This document shows, piece after piece, positions 1-5,695 of a stretch of DNA of 8,118 nucleotides. Positions within the stretch are counted from its first letter, which is position 1. Each line of letters starts with the position of its first letter. The stretch comes from Candidatus Aenigmatarchaeota archaeon. GTDB taxonomy: Archaea; Aenigmatarchaeota; Aenigmatarchaeia; CG10238-14. Made by a program: the position numbers and the translations under genes. The stretch spans positions 1-8,118 of the forward strand of contig JANXDN010000012.1 of NCBI GenBank assembly GCA_025058005.1, written 5' to 3'. The notes beneath the pieces are model-generated. The model saw only the letters and a list, made by a program, of their open reading frames with translations. It was not told where the DNA came from and did no database searches.

Positions 1-824
1 GGGAAGAAAAATTCTTCTTTCGGTTCCTTTAAGAATTCTTCAGCAAGTTTTTTGAATTTGAAAAAGTTGTACGCAGAAAGTGCAGCAGCTACATTTCTCT
101 CTTTATCGACAGGATCTATTACTATTAACACTTCATCCTTGAATTTCTTTTTCAAATGATGGTAATCCTCCTTTTTCCACTGGTTTTCTATATCTATTAT
201 TTCTTTAACTCTCCATTTAGTAACCGATTTTAACAGATTAACAAAAGATTTGTAGTATATAATTAAAAGTTCACATAAATAACCGGAAAAACCATTTGTT
301 TTTGCATCGGCTCCATAAAGATCGTTTGCTTTGAGAAACTGCTTTAATAAACGTACTTCTTTGCTTGCTTTCTTTGGCAATTTCCCCTCCAAATACTGTA
401 CATGAAATTGTGTTCTATCAACAGCTGAAATTATTTTTTCTCCTTTTTCAAGTTTATAGCAAGGCACTATATCGACGGTTATACCTTCTATCTCGCCTCT
501 TATGTAGGGATGTTGCGCATATTCTATCTTCCATTTACCTTTCATAGCTTCTATCGTTTTTTTACCTAATTCTAATCCCAATTCTTCTAATTGTTTTATG
601 GTCAAATTTTTAGGAAATAGAATAAATATATCAATCTCGTTTTTGTTTGGTAACCAAGTATCTCTTGTTAAAGAACCGGCTAGGAGAACCTCAGCTTTAT
701 ACGGATGTGTTAAAGATTTTGCGATTTGAAGTATTTTTTTACTAACTGCTTTGATTTTTTCTCTCTCTTTTAGTTTGGGTGTAATTTTTTTAACAATGCC
801 GTTCAAAAAGTTATTTTTTGTCAT
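1..824 (-). CDS. cca: CCA-adding enzyme (tRNA nucleotidyltransferase, archaeal class I), N-terminal part
   Basis: Adds or repairs the 3'-CCA of tRNAs, using CTP and ATP without a nucleic-acid template. The 274 visible codons cover the nucleotidyltransferase head and the central domain; the tail and stop codon lie beyond base 1 (the family is usually about 430-460 aa). Visible motifs: the nucleotide-binding Gly50-Ser51 followed by TWLP; the catalytic carboxylates Glu63 and Asp65 in EIDIFILFP; a third carboxylate Asp118 in VDIVPCY. Their spacing matches the archaeal enzymes. Further on are SAVDRTQFH (133-141) and the central-domain signature VRLLKQFLKA...GFSGYLCELL (157-187), typical of the archaeal class. 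The ATG at 822-824 fits: the codons behind it are family-like, and a TATA box lies about 35 nt upstream. It is divergent from the glycosyltransferase-like gene. Identity is secure; only its C-terminal completeness is unknown. Confidence 0.95.
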   Translation of the reverse strand, partial: MTKNNFLNGIVKKITPKLKEREKIKAVSKKILQIAKSLTHPYKAEVLLAGSLTRDTWLPNKNEIDIFILFPKNLTIKQLEELGLELGKKTIEAMKGKWKIEYAQHPYIRGEIEGITVDIVPCYKLEKGEKIISAVDRTQFHVQYLEGKLPKKASKEVRLLKQFLKANDLYGADAKTNGFSGYLCELLIIYYKSFVNLLKSVTKWRVKEIIDIENQWKKEDYHHLKKKFKDEVLIVIDPVDKERNVAAALSAYNFFKFKKLAEEFLKEPKEEFFF

Positions 825-856
825 GAGCAATATTATAGTATTTGAATTGAAAAAAG

Positions 857-864
857 TTTATAAA
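857..864. promoter_or_regulatory. Palindromic TATA box shared by divergent cca and glycosyltransferase genes
   Basis: TTTATAAA is its own reverse complement and is the best TATA match in the 63-bp divergent gap. Archaeal transcription usually starts about 25-27 nt from the box centre. That puts the rightward start at about 887, on the ATG at 888 (a leaderless mRNA), and the leftward start at about 834, giving a leader of roughly 10 nt for cca. No Shine-Dalgarno is visible on either side. Use in both directions is inferred. Confidence 0.5.
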
Positions 865-887
865 TTTAACCTTATTTTTTCTCTCTT

Positions 888-2051
888 ATGTATTACATAG
901 TAACAATACCTACAGTAAAAGGAAGAGAAGAGGCACTTGATAAATGCCTACATTCCATATTAAATGATAAAACCTATCTTGGATATCCCATACTGGTTGT
1001 TGGTCAAAATAGTGACACTAGTCTGGAAATTTTAAGACGCGAAAATATATTCTATCTTGGACCAAAAAATATAGAGAAATTAATTGATTATTTACAAAGT
1101 AAATTGGAATTAAGTATAGAAGATTTATCAGTTTTGTTTAACTTGTTTTCAATTGGCGGGGCCAGAAATGCATTGACAGTTTTATCTTTTCTTTTCTCCG
1201 AAGACCCTGCAGTTATAAGTGTGGATGACGATGAAGAAGTTGTAGACGGATTTTTTGGCGAACACGTTAGATTGCTGGGGACCCAACATAAAGGACGCAC
1301 GATAACACTTGTTACAGGACCCTATGAAAATCACGACTCTTATGTAGGGATTGAAACATTATTTTACATTTTAAGAAGAAAAAGAGATATAGAGATAGTA
1401 AATGAAGCATTACAAGGAAGAATGCCTTCTCGTAAAAAAAATAGAAATTATATTTATGGAGTTGAGGGGGCCAGAGGAGGAAATTTATCTAGATGCAGGA
1501 CAGCGCTACTCATTCCTTATATTTATTCGGCCGGAGAAGTATGCATGCGAGGTGGAGATGAAATCCAAGCTGATATAAATCAAATAATATATCCTGAAAC
1601 AGTCAATGTTTATACACCTCATGCAACTGTAATACATACAGGACCACCTAGAAATTTAGCCCCCATTATAGAAGGAGAAATATTAGGAATAATCGTTCAT
1701 AGAGTAATAAGAGAACTATTTGAAAAGGGTTGTTTAGGGAAAAAAGGTTTGACCGACGAGAATTTAGATATTTCAGGTTTAGTAGAAACACACACGACAA
1801 AGGTTTGTGAAGAAAATAAAAGACTTCTTTGTAAGAAAAGATATTTTAGATATCCTCAACCCATAGAAGATGAATTGCGAAAACTAAAATCTTATATTCT
1901 TAATTTATTAAATGAAAATCAACCAGAGTTAAAAAAACATGCAATTTTACATCTTAATAACTTGTTTTTTGGATTAAGAAATTGGGAAAATATCATAAAC
2001 TGTATTCTAGAGGTTGACGACGCAACAAAGATAAAAATTCTATCTCATTAA
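888..2051 (+). CDS. GT-A-fold (GT2-like) glycosyltransferase-family protein
   Basis: Probably a cytoplasmic sugar-nucleotide-dependent transferase; donor and acceptor cannot be read from the sequence. The 387-aa protein starts with a GT2-like first strand and helix (YIVTIPTVKGREEALDKCL, 3-21). It has GGARNA (90-95), resembling the ARN segment before the metal site of many GT-A enzymes, and then an acidic DxD-like site in VISVDDDEEV (109-118). A second conserved-looking block is GARGGNLSRC (194-203), followed by MRGGDEIQAD (220-229), which resembles the catalytic-base region (ED motif) of GT2 enzymes. Residues 260-387 are helical and unrecognised. No signal peptide or membrane helix is seen. 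The ATG sits where a leaderless transcript from the TATA box at 857-864 would begin. The last 4 nt overlap the end of convergent elp3. The assignment rests on motif pattern only, so a divergent GT-A-like protein with another activity remains possible. Confidence 0.6.
   Translation: MYYIVTIPTVKGREEALDKCLHSILNDKTYLGYPILVVGQNSDTSLEILRRENIFYLGPKNIEKLIDYLQSKLELSIEDLSVLFNLFSIGGARNALTVLSFLFSEDPAVISVDDDEEVVDGFFGEHVRLLGTQHKGRTITLVTGPYENHDSYVGIETLFYILRRKRDIEIVNEALQGRMPSRKKNRNYIYGVEGARGGNLSRCRTALLIPYIYSAGEVCMRGGDEIQADINQIIYPETVNVYTPHATVIHTGPPRNLAPIIEGEILGIIVHRVIRELFEKGCLGKKGLTDENLDISGLVETHTTKVCEENKRLLCKKRYFRYPQPIEDELRKLKSYILNLLNENQPELKKHAILHLNNLFFGLRNWENIINCILEVDDATKIKILSH
2034..2038 (-). terminator. 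Possible poly-U terminator of elp3
   Basis: On the minus strand a run of five T begins 10 nt after the elp3 stop codon. Archaeal RNA polymerase can terminate at such U-tracts without a hairpin. The run lies inside the 3' end of the convergent glycosyltransferase gene, so it may simply be coding sequence (an AAAATT codon stretch). Confidence 0.25.
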
Positions 2052-3619
2052 AATTCTTTACTCATATACGGCCCTTCATGTCTATAACCAAATCTCATAA
2101 ACCATTGCCTTACACCAACACCTGATATTGCTATTATCTTTCTCTTATCAAACTCTTCCTTAGCTATTCTTTCAGCTTCTTTTAACAGTAAAGAACCAAA
2201 ACCTTTATGTTGCCATCCATCACCACTTTGCTGTATGGGGACAAGTTTGCCATAGGTATGTATTTCTCTTATTAATGCAGTATTCAAAGTAATCTCTTTC
2301 CTGTGAGGTTTGTAAGGCATTCTTAACCGCAATAAAGCAATTAAAACATCATTTTTGGTATCTTCAAAAGAGAGAAAAATTTCAACACCGCCAGAAGCTT
2401 CATACTCCCTTCTTACTAATCTTATCTCATTTTCATCAACATCTATTCCGTATATCTTTTTCGCATGTCCGGGCTCTCTACATCTCGTACATCTACACCT
2501 TAACCCTTGTTTTTTCAATTCTTCTATGGCAATCTCTCTAAGGTTGCTTTTTTTAGGACCTGCAACAATTTCATCGGCAGGTATATCCCTAAATATCCTT
2601 CTAAATCTAATCCAAGGCGGTACCATCTTTTTCATTTCCACTATAACTTTTAACACATCACTCAGAGTAGGAGACAGGTAATTGCCTTGTAGCCATTCTC
2701 TATAAAGTTCTGTACCTTCGACCAAAACACAAGGGTAAATCTTAAATTCGTCTACTTGCCAAGCAGGATTGCTAAACAACTCTTTGAACATCTCAATATC
2801 TCTTTCAACACTTGATCCAGGCAGAAAAGGCATTATATGAGCTATAATTTTTAGCCCAGCATCTTTTGCAATCTGTATTGCCTTTATGCTTTCTTCACTA
2901 TTATGCCCTCTTTTTACTTTTTCCAACACATCGTCATATATTGATTGTAGACCAATCTCCACTCTTGTGCAACCAAACTCTAACATCGCATCAATATCTC
3001 TTTCTCTACAATAATCAGGGCGAGTTTCTATGGTAAGACCGACGCATCTATGCTTGGCAGTTTCGTTCATCTTTTTAGCTTCTTCCAAGCTTGACGCTCT
3101 TTTACCGTTAAGACCATCAAAAACACCTTTGATAAATCTATACTGATAACTTTTATCCATTGCTAAAAAAGTTCCGCCTAACACTATTATTTCTATTTTA
3201 TCTGTCGGATGCCCCATGATTTTATATTGCTTTAGCCTATCCCTTACTTGCTTGTAGGCGTTAAACCTATTTCTTATAGCTCTTTGTATGGCAGGCTCTT
3301 TGGCGGAATAACTTTTAGGCACTAGTTTGCTCATAGGAGGGCAATAGGTGCAATTACCACCACAAAAACCAGGCTTCGAAGATACTGTAATTGTGGCAAC
3401 ACCAGATATAGTCCTTGTTGGTTTTATTTCGAATAAACTTCTATACTTTTCTATAAATTTCTCGCTAGCATACTTTAGAATATCTGGGTTAGTAGGCTCG
3501 TCGATGCCAAAACTTTTAGCAAGTTCTCTTTTCAGCTTTATAACATCTTCCTTTGTTTGGATACCCCTTTGCTTAAACTCCTTAAAGAATAGTTTGGCAA
3601 ATTCCTTTTCGCCGATCAT
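2048..3619 (-). CDS. elp3: Elp3, tRNA U34 carboxymethyltransferase (radical SAM + GNAT)
   Basis: Elp3 uses acetyl-CoA and radical SAM chemistry to start cm5U formation at the wobble uridine of tRNAs. In archaea it works without the other Elongator subunits. Visible in the 523 aa: an N-terminal tRNA-binding helical region (1-65); the 4Fe-4S cysteines Cys86, Cys90 and Cys93 in FCGGNCTYCP; the SAM-site GGT (148-150); IETRPDYC (197-204); a zinc site CRCTRC (375-380) before REPG; the acetyl-CoA loop QHKGFG (470-475); and the family-typical end GYRHEGPYMSK. Length is normal, and the Cys spacing is the plain CX3CX2C of radical SAM enzymes rather than the CX9CX2C of yeast Elp3. The ATG at 3617-3619 follows a TATA box by about 40 nt. 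The gene meets the glycosyltransferase gene tail to tail with a 4-nt overlap. It lies on the same strand as trm9 and ncsA, which complete the same modification, but is separated from them by a small plus-strand operon. Confidence 0.96.
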   Translation of the reverse strand: MIGEKEFAKLFFKEFKQRGIQTKEDVIKLKRELAKSFGIDEPTNPDILKYASEKFIEKYRSLFEIKPTRTISGVATITVSSKPGFCGGNCTYCPPMSKLVPKSYSAKEPAIQRAIRNRFNAYKQVRDRLKQYKIMGHPTDKIEIIVLGGTFLAMDKSYQYRFIKGVFDGLNGKRASSLEEAKKMNETAKHRCVGLTIETRPDYCRERDIDAMLEFGCTRVEIGLQSIYDDVLEKVKRGHNSEESIKAIQIAKDAGLKIIAHIMPFLPGSSVERDIEMFKELFSNPAWQVDEFKIYPCVLVEGTELYREWLQGNYLSPTLSDVLKVIVEMKKMVPPWIRFRRIFRDIPADEIVAGPKKSNLREIAIEELKKQGLRCRCTRCREPGHAKKIYGIDVDENEIRLVRREYEASGGVEIFLSFEDTKNDVLIALLRLRMPYKPHRKEITLNTALIREIHTYGKLVPIQQSGDGWQHKGFGSLLLKEAERIAKEEFDKRKIIAISGVGVRQWFMRFGYRHEGPYMSKEF

Positions 3620-3656
3620 AATCCATCAGCTTTAATTTAATTATCTACTTTAATAT

Positions 3657-3664
3657 CTATAAAA
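3657..3664 (-). promoter_or_regulatory. TATA box of elp3
   Basis: On the minus strand this reads TTTTATAG. Its centre lies about 41 nt before the ATG, which predicts a start near 3634 and a leader of about 15 nt. No convincing Shine-Dalgarno follows. It is divergent from, and about 35 nt away from, the TATA box of the small plus-strand operon. Confidence 0.45.
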
Positions 3665-3691
3665 TAACATTTCTATCCAATAGTAGTAACA

Positions 3692-3699
3692 TTTATATA
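3692..3699 (+). promoter_or_regulatory. TATA box of the small-protein operon
   Basis: TTTATATA is a near-consensus archaeal TATA box. A start about 26 nt downstream would fall near 3722, just ahead of the GTGAT ribosome-binding site, leaving an 11-nt leader before the ATG at 3733. The fit between box, leader and Shine-Dalgarno is one reason to treat the tiny ORFs behind it as real genes. Confidence 0.55.
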
Positions 3700-3723
3700 T
3701 AAGAACCACCATAAAGTAATATA

Positions 3724-3728
3724 GTGAT
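3724..3728 (+). promoter_or_regulatory. Ribosome-binding site GTGAT for the 56-aa gene
   Basis: GTGAT matches the 3' half of the archaeal Shine-Dalgarno (GGAGGTGAT) and stands 4 nt before the ATG. It is the clearest Shine-Dalgarno in the window, where most other starts appear leaderless. It decides the start codon of this short gene. Confidence 0.5.
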
Positions 3729-3732
3729 AGAG

Positions 3733-3903
3733 ATGGACAAGCGAGACTTGCTCAGACTAAGGTTTTACAGAGAAGAACTTTTTAATGCAAAGGCTCAACT
3801 CTTCAAGGCAAAAAACATAAGACAGTTGAAATATTGGCAAGATAGAATAGCTTTTCTCCAAGAAAAAATAGCAGAAATCGAAAACAATTATAAAAAGAAA
3901 TGA
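3733..3903 (+). CDS. Small charged helical (coiled-coil-like) protein, 56 aa
   Basis: Not recognised. The 56-aa product is rich in Lys, Arg, Glu, Leu and Ile, has no Cys, Pro or Gly, and reads as one or two long amphipathic helices, for example KYWQDRIAFLQEKIAEIE at 33-50, which has heptad-like spacing of hydrophobics. No signal peptide or membrane segment is seen, so it is probably cytoplasmic; net positive charge would allow RNA, DNA or ribosome contact, but that is inference. Support for a real gene: a well-placed TATA box, an 11-nt leader containing GTGAT at the right distance, and coupling to a second short ORF through an ATGA overlap. It lies between elp3 and ncsA on the opposite strand. 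A homologue search in related archaeal genomes would settle whether it is conserved. Confidence 0.6.
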   Translation: MDKRDLLRLRFYREELFNAKAQLFKAKNIRQLKYWQDRIAFLQEKIAEIENNYKKK

Positions 3904-3983
3904 TTTCGAGAGTGTGTAGTATGGATTGTGAGAAGTTTGTAAGATTGTTGAAAGAGCTATACGATGAAACTATAGTGGAATAA
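3900..3983 (+). CDS. Possible 27-aa peptide translationally coupled to the 56-aa gene
   Basis: The ATG overlaps the stop codon of the preceding gene as ATGA, the usual sign of translational coupling. The peptide starts MISRVCSMDCEKF and ends LYDETIVE; it is mostly one amphipathic helix with two Cys (residues 6 and 10) and an acidic tail. An internal ATG at 3921 would give 20 aa. The final 14 nt overlap the 3' end of convergent ncsA. Nothing is recognised. At this length an ORF can arise by chance, so the case rests on the overlap geometry and the shared promoter. Confidence 0.35.
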   Translation: MISRVCSMDCEKFVRLLKELYDETIVE

Positions 3984-4884
3984 TTTTGCATACTTTACAA
4001 ATATTTTCTGAGGACGGCTCGCCGCATTTCTCGCAAAGTTTTATTTCATCTATTTTTAAGTTTTCTTTCAATATCGAAGCTAATCTTTCCCCGCTTTTCA
4101 AGACAGAATACTTTATACCATGGGCCTCATTTTCAAGTCTGTTTAAAAAATCTCTTATTTCCCCTCTTAAAGGATTAAATTTCGCATACGGGCACTTGTC
4201 GAAAGATACAGGGATGTTGTTTATTATTGCGAAGAGTGCAGACTCTTTCTCGGGTATCATTATTAACGGCTTTATTCTTGGTATAAATTTCTTACTTTCT
4301 TTTATCAGAGGCATAGGTCCTGTTCTAGCAAGCCTTAACAAATCGCCTTTTAACACATTCATAACTATTGTTTGAGCTTCGTCATCAAGGTTATGCCCTA
4401 GGGCTATTTTGTTAGCATTCAGTTCTCTTGCCTTTTTATTTAGCAAATATCTCCTCAAAACACCGCAATATCTACACATGCCTTTGTCCTTACTTTTTTT
4501 GGCAATCTCATCTATAGTGAACCCAAACTCCTTTTTAAAAGAAAACACATAGTGTTTGACTTGAAGCTCCTTGCAAAATTTTATAGAGTTTTTTATTGCT
4601 TTGGCTCTATGATTTTTTATACCTTCGTCTATTGTTATCGCAAATATCTCAATTTTTGGATTTTTTTTGAAAATTTTCTTCAGCAAATAAAGTGTGTTTG
4701 AAGAATCCTTACCTCCAGATAATGCAACAGCTATTCTATCGCCGTCATTAATTAGGTTGTGTTTTCTAATAGTCTTTTTTACTCTATCTTCAATGTTCCT
4801 AGAAAAACAAGGTCCGCAATAATATCTACCCTCGTTTATTCTATAATAAAATGCAGTTTTTTTACATCTGCTACATTTTTTCAT
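3970..4884 (-). CDS. ncsA: tRNA wobble-uridine 2-thiolase, NcsA/Ncs6 (TtuA-Ctu1 superfamily)
   Basis: An adenylating PP-loop enzyme that swaps the 2-oxygen of U34 for sulfur (s2U34) in tRNA-Lys, -Glu and -Gln. The 304 aa show an N-terminal zinc finger (Cys4, Cys7, Cys23, Cys26); the PP-loop SGGKDS (56-61); a CxxC pair (Cys137, Cys140) in MCRYCGVLRR that, with Cys231 in CPYA, would hold a 4Fe-4S cluster; GHNLDDEAQ (163-171); and a C-terminal zinc finger (Cys284, Cys287, Cys296, Cys299). The block MNVLKGDLLRLAR (175-187) followed by PRIKPL resembles eukaryotic Ctu1 and methanogen NcsA more than Pyrococcus or Thermus TtuA, which thiolates U54; neighbouring elp3 and trm9 also favour position 34. 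The ATG directly follows the trm9 stop (TAAATG), with a GTGAG-like site just before it, so the two genes are one operon. The 3' end overlaps the 27-aa ORF. Sulfur carrier and activating genes are not in the window. Confidence 0.85.
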   Translation of the reverse strand: MKKCSRCKKTAFYYRINEGRYYCGPCFSRNIEDRVKKTIRKHNLINDGDRIAVALSGGKDSSNTLYLLKKIFKKNPKIEIFAITIDEGIKNHRAKAIKNSIKFCKELQVKHYVFSFKKEFGFTIDEIAKKSKDKGMCRYCGVLRRYLLNKKARELNANKIALGHNLDDEAQTIVMNVLKGDLLRLARTGPMPLIKESKKFIPRIKPLIMIPEKESALFAIINNIPVSFDKCPYAKFNPLRGEIRDFLNRLENEAHGIKYSVLKSGERLASILKENLKIDEIKLCEKCGEPSSENICKVCKIIPL

Positions 4885-5517
4885 TTAACTCACTTTACAG
4901 AAAGCAAATACATCCTTTTTTTTGTTTTCACTCACAACTTTTATTTCGCATATTTCAAGCTCAGCTTTTTTCAAATCTTTTTCAAGCTCAGCCTTAGTGT
5001 AGAGATGATAATATCTTTTTAAAATTTTATCTTTCCTTTTCCACTCGACATACACATCGCCAAAATGCCGAAAGTTTTTTAAAAGGTTTACTAAATGAAA
5101 GAGTTGCCATCTATACCATACTGTTATGTAAATTTCATTTTTGCACACCCTTTTCATCTCTTTTAATGCTAGAATTCTTTTTAATCTACTGTCTAAATGA
5201 TGTAATGTTGCAATACACAAACAAGTGTCAAATGTTTTATTTTTAAAAGGTAAATATAGCATATCAGCGATCACAAAGTCCACTTTTACATTATTTTTTT
5301 TGCACAAGTTTAAAGCATTTTTTATCATGTTTTTTGCAAAATCTATGCCCACACATTTTAAACCTTTTTTTGCTAGTGGGATAATATTTCTAGCATTTCC
5401 ACAACCAACGTCTAAGACAAACCCATTTATTTTGTTAAAGGGAATTGATTTTTTTGGTTTTGTCCTAAAGTTACTCCAAGCGTCTGCAATTTCTTCGTAG
5501 ACTTTTTTTAATTGCAT
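4885..5517 (-). CDS. trm9: Trm9-like tRNA wobble-uridine (cm5U34) methyltransferase
   Basis: A class I SAM methyltransferase that, in the Trm9/ALKBH8 family, methylates the carboxyl group of cm5U34 to give mcm5U34, the step after Elp3. In the 210 aa: a family-like N-terminus VYEEIADAWSNFRTKP (6-21); SAM motif I VLDVGCGNARN (34-44); the ribose-binding acidic Asp59; ADMLYLPF...TFD (85-97); and IATLHHLDSRLKR (102-114), matching the SIAVVHHWSTRERR segment of yeast Trm9. Diagnostic are DVYVEW (154-159, DVFVPW in yeast) and RYYHLY...EL (168-178, the same in yeast). The yeast-specific insertion between these two blocks is absent. In eukaryotes and haloarchaea Trm9 needs the partner Trm112, which is not seen here. 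It starts 39 nt after the tRNA-Gln 3' end on the same strand and abuts ncsA. No Shine-Dalgarno is visible; it is either leaderless or read from the tRNA promoter. Confidence 0.85.
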   Translation of the reverse strand: MQLKKVYEEIADAWSNFRTKPKKSIPFNKINGFVLDVGCGNARNIIPLAKKGLKCVGIDFAKNMIKNALNLCKKNNVKVDFVIADMLYLPFKNKTFDTCLCIATLHHLDSRLKRILALKEMKRVCKNEIYITVWYRWQLFHLVNLLKNFRHFGDVYVEWKRKDKILKRYYHLYTKAELEKDLKKAELEICEIKVVSENKKKDVFAFCKVS

Positions 5518-5556
5518 AATAAAAGATTAATGCAAAATTTAATTAATCTTCTTTTA

Positions 5557-5647
5557 TAGCCCCGAGCGGATTCGAACCGCTGTCAACGGGTCCAAAGCCC
5601 GCTATCCTTGACCGTTGCCCTGGCAAAGCCATCTAGACGACGGGGCT
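5557..5647 (-). tRNA. tRNA-Gln (anticodon UUG) with a 17-nt D-loop insertion
   Basis: A full cloverleaf on the minus strand: acceptor AGCCCCG/CGGGGCT with discriminator A; D stem GTCT/GGAT; anticodon stem GCGGG/CCCGT around loop CTTTGGA, anticodon TTG at 5593-5595; variable TGAC; T stem AGCGG/CCGCT around loop TTCGAAT. No CCA is encoded. Removing 17 nt from the D loop gives a normal 74-nt tRNA; with them it is 91 nt. Glutaminyl-tRNA(UUG) is a classic target of mcm5s2U34 modification, and the genes for the methyl-transfer and thiolation steps follow directly downstream. CAA is by far the preferred Gln codon here (8 of 9 Gln codons in the lipoprotein gene at the right end), so this tRNA carries most Gln decoding. 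Confidence 0.93.
5612..5628 (-). other. Probable non-canonical tRNA intron in the D loop (17 nt)
   Basis: The pre-tRNA reads GATGG, then CTTTGCCAGGGCAACGG, then TCAAGG. Deleting this 17-mer restores a standard D loop with G18-G19. Because GG occurs on both sides, the boundary can slide by up to two bases. The insert can fold as TTGC-CAGG-GCAA, and its CTT can pair with AAG of the 3' exon, which would give a relaxed bulge-helix-bulge; a perfect canonical motif is not seen. An unspliced, enlarged D loop is the alternative. Confidence 0.65.
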
Positions 5648-5675
5648 ATAATAAAAATAATATTTTTTTCTCAAT

Positions 5676-5684
5676 CTTTAAATT
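5676..5684 (-). promoter_or_regulatory. Possible TATA box of tRNA-Gln
   Basis: AATTTAAAG on the minus strand, centred about 33 nt before the tRNA 5' end, would start transcription near 5654 and leave a leader of a few bases for RNase P. The spacer contains a T5 run (5653-5657) that could end transcription of the upstream HPF-like gene. The whole stretch is AT-rich, so the exact box is uncertain. Confidence 0.35.
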
Positions 5685-5695
5685 CATTACATAAA

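Noticed and set aside
365..547. Open frame on the plus strand opposite cca (and similar ones at 2355-2681, 3348-3635, 3986-4375 and 5225-5500)
   Set aside because: They are antisense to genes with strong family identity, have no start signals of their own, and encode low-complexity hydrophobic sequence typical of AT-rich reverse frames.
3803..3991. Minus-strand 62-codon frame opposite the small plus-strand operon
   Set aside because: It overlaps the 3' end of ncsA, is rich in Phe, Ser and Leu as AT-rich shadows are, and has no promoter or ribosome site. The plus-strand pair has a TATA box, GTGAT and an ATGA junction.
3970..4884. Assigning the thiolase as TtuA (U54 thiolation)
   Set aside because: The MNVLKGDLLRLAR...PRIKPL block and the CGVLRR context look like NcsA/Ctu1, and the neighbours act on U34. 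Residual doubt remains because the two subfamilies share all cysteine motifs.
5557..5647. tRNA gene as an integration (attachment) site or a tRNA pseudogene
   Set aside because: No second copy of the tRNA 3' end and no integrase are seen nearby. Every stem pairs once the D-loop insert is removed, which decay would not preserve.
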